A program made the translations under genes and the position numbers. A stretch of 64,000 bases of DNA, from assembly GCF_964204645.1 (NCBI RefSeq), contig NC_134032.1:16058775-16122774 (forward strand), read 5' to 3'. A model generated the notes under the pieces. The model was not told where the DNA came from and did no database searches. It was given only the letters and a program-made list of their open reading frames with translations. This stretch comes from Tubulanus polymorphus. Lineage: Eukaryota > Nemertea > Palaeonemertea > Tubulaniformes > Tubulanidae. Positions 59,501-64,000 of this stretch are shown here, in pieces. Position 1 is the first letter of the stretch. The number at the start of each line of letters is the position of its first letter.

Positions 59501-62258
59501 TGAATAAACTACACTAGCTCAAGGAATACAGTATTCCTGAAGATGACTATTAGGATATAGTCGAAACGTTGAATAAACTACACTAGCTCAAGGAATACAG
59601 TATCCCTGAAGATGACTATTAGGATAAAGTCGAGACGCTGAATAAACTACACTAGCTCAAGGAATACAGTATTCCTGAAGATGACTATTAGGATAAAGTC
59701 GAAACGTTGAATAAACTACACTAGCTCAAGGAATACAGTATTCCTGAAGATGACTATTAGGATAAAGTCGAAACGTTGAATAAACTACACTAGCTCAAGG
59801 AATACAGTATTCCTGAAGATGACCATTAGGATAAAGTCGAAACGTTAAATAAACTACACTAGCTCAAGGAATACAGTATTCCTGAAGATGACCATTATGA
59901 AAAAGTCGAAACGTTGAATAAACTACACTAGCTCAAGGAATACAGTATTCCTGAAGATGACTATTAGGATAAAGTCGAAACGTTGAATAAACTACACTAG
60001 CTCAAGGAATACAGTATTCCTGAAGATGACTATTAGGATAAAGTCGAAACGTTGAATAAACTACACTAGCTCAAGGAATAAAGTATTCCTGAAGATGACT
60101 ATTAGGATAAAGTCGAAACGTTGAATAAATTCCACTAGCTCAAGGAATACAGTATTTCTGAAGATGACTATTTGGATAAAGTCGAAACGTTGAATAAACT
60201 CCACTAGCTCAAGGAATACAGTATTCCTGAAGATGACTATCAGGATAAAGTCGAAACGTTGAATAAACTACACTAGCTCAAGGAATACAGTATTCCTGAA
60301 GATGACTATTAGGATATAGTCGAAACGTTGAATAAACTACACTAGCTCAAGGAATACAGTATTCCTGAAGATGACTATTAGGATATAGTCGAAACGTTGA
60401 ATAAACTACACTAGCTCAAGGAATACAGTATTCCTGAAGATGACTATTAGGATATAGTCGAAACGTTGAATAAACTACACTAGCTCAAGGAATACAGTAT
60501 TCCTGAAGATGACTATTAGGATATAGTCGAAACGTTGAATAAACTACACTAGCTCAAGGAATACAGTATTCCTGAAGATGACTATTAGGATATAGTCGAA
60601 ACGTTGAATAAACTACACTAGCTCAAGGAATACAGTATTCCTGAAGATGACTATTAGGATATAGTCGAAACGTTGAATAAACTACACTAGCTCAAGGAAT
60701 ACAGTATTCCTGAAGATGACTATTAGGATATAGTCGAAACGTTGAATAAACTACACTAGCTCAAGGAATACAGTATTCCTGAAGATGACTATTAAGATAT
60801 AGTCGAAACGTTGAATAAACTACACTAGCTCAAGGAATACAGTATTCCTGAAGATGACTATTAGGATAAAGTCGAAACGTTAAATAAACTACACTAGCTC
60901 AAGGAATACAGTATTCCTGAAGATGACTATTAGGATATAGTCGAAACGTTGAATAAACTACACTAGCTCAAGGAATACAGTATTCCTGAAGATGGCAATT
61001 AGGATAAAGTCGAAACGTTGAATAAACTACACTAGCTCAAGGAATACAGTATTCCTGAAGATGACTATTAGGATAAAGTCGAAACGTTGAATAAACTCCA
61101 CTAGCTCAAGGAATACAGTATTCCTGAAGATGACTATCAGGATAAAGTCGAAACGTTGAATAAACTACACTAGCTCAAGGAATACAGTATTCCTGAAGAT
61201 GACTATTAGGATAAAGTCGAAACGTTGAATAAACTACACTAGCTCAAGGAATACAGTATTCCTGAAGATGACTATTAGGATAAAGTCGAAATGTTGAATA
61301 AACTACACTAGCTCAAGGAATACAGTATTCCTGAAGATGACTATTAGGATAAAGTCGAAACGTTGAATAAACTACACTAGCTCAAGGAATGCAGTATTCC
61401 TGAAGATGGCTATTAGGATAAAATCGAAACGTGAATTAAACATAAGCTCCAGGAAACATTTCAGACTCTTGTTCCTTCTTATTTGTGAGATTTCTCAACC
61501 TACCTTTACATAGACGACAACTATGAATAGAGCCCAGATGTCCTGCGATCCAACATAAAGCCAGGTGAAGGTTTTTGTGATGAATACTTTCCACTTTTTG
61601 AATTCGTCCCCGGTCAATTTTGGCTCCAGCATACAGAAAATGACGAACCCCCAAATGAAAACAATCGCGGCGCAGGTGACAATCGGGTTAAAACGAATCC
61701 ATATCTTCGGAATCCGGAACCAGCAACTTCGATCCTGGGGAAAAAATAATCTCAAAATTGGAAAAATGGTAAATTCCTGAACTGAGACTCAATTATCAAA
61801 TCAGTTTTTTTGTATGACATAGGTTAATTTTACAATCATCGACGCCATCTATGGGAATTGTGAACTAAAATTTTAACTAAAATCTTAGTATTGGCACTGT
61901 TCCAATCTTCAGGTGTCTTGCAATTTTAGTAATCTATTATAATTTATTCATGTTTTATATATATTATGATAATTTTTGAAAATTTATTATAAATTATTCA
62001 TTAACAATTTGAATAAATGAAAATAAGTACGAAATTAATGGTTACCTTAATGCTGTCGTATGCGATGATGTCAGTTTGATCCGGGTCGGGAAAACATGTC
62101 TGAAAACATCCTCCGTACATGCCTTGACACCCGCATGCGTCGTCAAGCGGTTCTTTATCCTCGATCACAACAGGTCCGCCATTTCTCTGCGAGTCATTCT
62201 TGTCGTCGGGGCCTTCGTCGTCAATGACGACGGCGTGGTTGTCATGACCGTGCGACAT
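56524..62258 (-). CDS. BCCT-family betaine/choline-type transporter, copy 2
   Basis: Paralogue of copy 1, convergent with it. Coding exons (minus) 62258-62046, 61734-61504, 59239-59008, 58810-58277, 58194-58099, 57770-56524; phases agree, 850 residues. The first exon continues upstream as 5'UTR to a good acceptor (TTTCTTCAG) at 62391. The N-terminus lacks the intron found in copy 1 and reads [15 protein letters not shown], then [14 protein letters not shown], the same Cys pattern as copy 1. From the [11 protein letters not shown] exon to GMFD in the last exon the two proteins are nearly identical; the N-terminal exon, TM1-2 exon and final 145 residues are only about half identical. The Trp box ([12 protein letters not shown]) is intact. 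The C-terminus is acidic ([16 protein letters not shown]) and lacks PPxY. The 2.26-kb intron 59240-61503 is filled by a 69-bp satellite; the matching copy 1 intron is 250 bp. Confidence 0.93.
59425..61435 (+). repeat. 69-bp satellite array, about 29 copies
   Basis: Units of CTAGCTCAAGGAATACAGTA, TTCCTGAAGATGACTATTAG and GATAAAGTCGAAACGTTGAA with TAAACTACA. Two main subtypes (GATAAAGTC and GATATAGTC) occur in blocks, indicating local homogenisation. Located in an intron of BCCT copy 2. Confidence 0.97.
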
Positions 62259-62391
62259 GTTTGCGAGCCTCGATTCAGATCAGCCTCTCGCAATCACCCT
62301 CGTTCTTCTATCTCTTGAACCCCTCTGTCTTGAACTCTTGGTTCGGTCTCTCGCTCTTTTCTTTTCCTTTCTCTATCTCTCTCCGTTCCCG

Positions 62392-62844
62392 CTGAAGAAA
62401 TTGGCAACAGAAGAAGATAATATCAGTAAACCACGCATAATATATGACTCGAACACGGGAAACACTGACTTATCACTAATCTGGACAAAAACGAAATCAT
62501 TTATTGATTTTCTATTATTTTTTCCGATCGTTAAAACTCGGAATGGCTTATCAAATTGGTTTTTTCTAGAATGATAATTTTGACTCACGAATCGACCTGT
62601 TGGGTATTATGATTAGCATTCCCGGGTTACCGGTATGTGAAGGTCAGTCGATGAGGCCAGACCCGGACTCCTTACGGCAAAAACCCACCCGCGTTGTCTG
62701 GAATTAGCTTCCGCGTTCCAGTGCCTTGATTAGTTTTGAATAGAAGTTATCAAGGTTCGGTGATTCATGTATTGCGTAGTTCAAATGATAAAAACGATAT
62801 TTTTCAGAATGAATAAATTCCTGCTAAAGTAACCGTTATCAAAG
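62392..62844. other. Upstream region or 5' intron of BCCT copy 2
   Basis: Lies 5' of the 62391 acceptor on the minus strand. The upstream UTR exon and promoter were not identified. Confidence 0.4.
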
Positions 62845-63018
62845 CCTGGGGCCAAAATGCGCGCAATACAGGAAACCAGTCACACGGTCACGGCTTAGAT
62901 CTACGTAAGACCAGAACTTGAGAAGGTCGAAGTTAACTTTAAATCCGGTCTTGTGATTTGTAAGACCACTTTTCAACTTAACACAAATCGTGACTGATAA
63001 ATTACGCAACTGGCCCCG
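62845..63018. repeat. Diverged F2 foldback element
   Basis: Contains GGTCACGGCTTAGATCTACG and ACTGATAAATTACGCAACTG with an F2-like interior. Confidence 0.6.
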
Positions 63019-63117
63019 GAGCAGGTTCCGATAGTCGAGGCGAAATGTGGTCTTAAATCTTTAGACCAGTCTCAAGTTATAGAACGATGACCACACTCAA
63101 ACGTGGTGAACGGATAA

Positions 63118-63290
63118 TAAGATAAAATCCCGCTATTTACAGATTAAAAGAATTTAAAAACAAGAATTTATTTATTAAATCTAAAATATTTAAAAGACAC
63201 GACGTTTCGATCTCACCCTAGAGATCATCGTCAGGTGAAATTCTTGTTTTTAAATTCTTTTAATCTGTAAATAGTGGGATTTTATCTTAC
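63118..63290. mobile_element. F5 inverted-repeat element
   Basis: Arms of about 50 bp: GATAAAATCCCGCTATTTAC...AAACAAGAATTT and the reverse complement ending GTAAATAGTGGGATTTTATC. The interior holds ACGACGTTTCGATCTCACCC. A partial copy is at 29145-29260. Confidence 0.85.
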
Positions 63291-63299
63291 AGTCTCAAG

Positions 63300-64000
63300 T
63301 TGTGGCTACGTTATGTGCTAGTTCAAGTATAAACTATAGCGCGACTGACACCATCCAGGGGTGGTTGTACATACTCCAAATAGTACGTACATTCTTCCAC
63401 AAAACTTAAGCAAAGATAAAAGAGCTCGACATATTCGTCTGGTTTGAATATATATCTTTTTTTACATAAATCGTGCGATCACGTGTTCACATAATGAACC
63501 TTTTGTATCAAACGCGATGCGCTTCGCTAAATGTCAAGGTCGACCTACTGTTGATCATAAATATTTTTGTAATTACCATAACAATTCAATCGATTTTTTA
63601 CAAAAGATTCAAAGTGTATTTCAATGAATACCTTTCAGGTTTAACATGTGAACGAGAATGTGAATAATTTTAGCGCTGGTTTTGAAGAAAGCCGAACGGA
63701 CGAAAAGATCATTGACGTCGTCGTGTAGAGATCATTTGTTCACGTTCACAAGAAGAAAAATCACCTGATTCAAAATGAAATATGAATTGCCAATTATTGT
63801 GTCACTGCTGTCGAACTTATATTTCTCAAAGTTTTCAAAATGTAATTCTCGATACCTGGACCGCGACTTCTACATTTGTCGGTTACATTTGACTGTATGC
63901 TCGGAGGGAAGGTTCATTTAGTTAATCTAATTTTTAAGTTTGTTCATTTCAAATATTTAAACTGGAGGCAAACTTTTTGTAAGCTATGTGAAACTAGACC
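63300..64000. other. No gene seen
   Basis: AT-rich, no splice-bounded exon or repeat family recognised. Confidence 0.4.

Noticed and set aside
59425-61435. 69-bp satellite as a hammerhead ribozyme (CTGAAGA, short stem GACT/AGTC, GAAA)
   Set aside because: The core words are present in order and a GGAATAC/GTATTCC hairpin stands where stem I would be, but an extra U breaks the stem II junction, no stem III can be formed and there is no NUH cleavage triplet in place.

Overview
The window is animal nuclear DNA. It has large introns with GT-AG borders, TATA promoters, AATAAA signals, and very abundant microsatellites, minisatellites and hairpin (foldback) elements. The gene content (a T-brain/Eomes-class T-box gene, two BCCT-family osmolyte transporters and a divergent SLC6-fold gene) points to a marine invertebrate bilaterian, probably a lophotrochozoan. 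The species cannot be fixed from the sequence alone.

Layout. 1-25 kb is gene-poor and repeat-rich. Scattered minus-strand exons there suggest one or two genes I cannot name: a small gene ending in a C-terminal membrane anchor (exons between 9715 and 4775), an in-frame poly-Q/Gly-rich exon (15473-14784), and a TATA-driven candidate first exon (about 23668-23513). 26.8-38.1 kb holds a complete plus-strand T-brain gene: promoter, six coding exons, 648 residues and a poly(A) signal. 39.2-46.8 kb holds a minus-strand gene of at least eleven exons. Its membrane segments follow the SLC6 order, but key sodium-site residues differ and its tail carries three PPxY motifs. 48.5-62.4 kb holds two BCCT transporters arranged tail to tail, plus-strand copy 49799-53873 and minus-strand copy 62258-56524. 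Their middle parts, one intron included, are almost identical while both ends are strongly diverged.

How the parts relate. T-brain is a developmental transcription factor with no evident functional link to its neighbours. The SLC6-like gene and the two BCCT genes all belong to LeuT-fold transporter families, and both families include betaine carriers, so a local osmolyte-transport cluster is a reasonable hypothesis. Repeats shape the locus. At least five short inverted-repeat families recur (called F1-F5 here). F1 and F2 appear to have seeded tandem arrays, a tRNA-derived SINE appears to have spawned a 24-bp minisatellite, and a 69-bp satellite sits in opposite orientations at 25 kb and inside an intron of the second BCCT gene. 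The most unusual structure is a 71-bp array at 40.0-40.8 kb that repeats the end of a coding exon together with its splice donor.

Limits. Exon borders come from reading splice signals and phase by eye. The T-box and BCCT models are phase-consistent throughout. The SLC6-like model has one unresolved phase break (exon 9 to 10), and the 5-10 kb gene is tentative.
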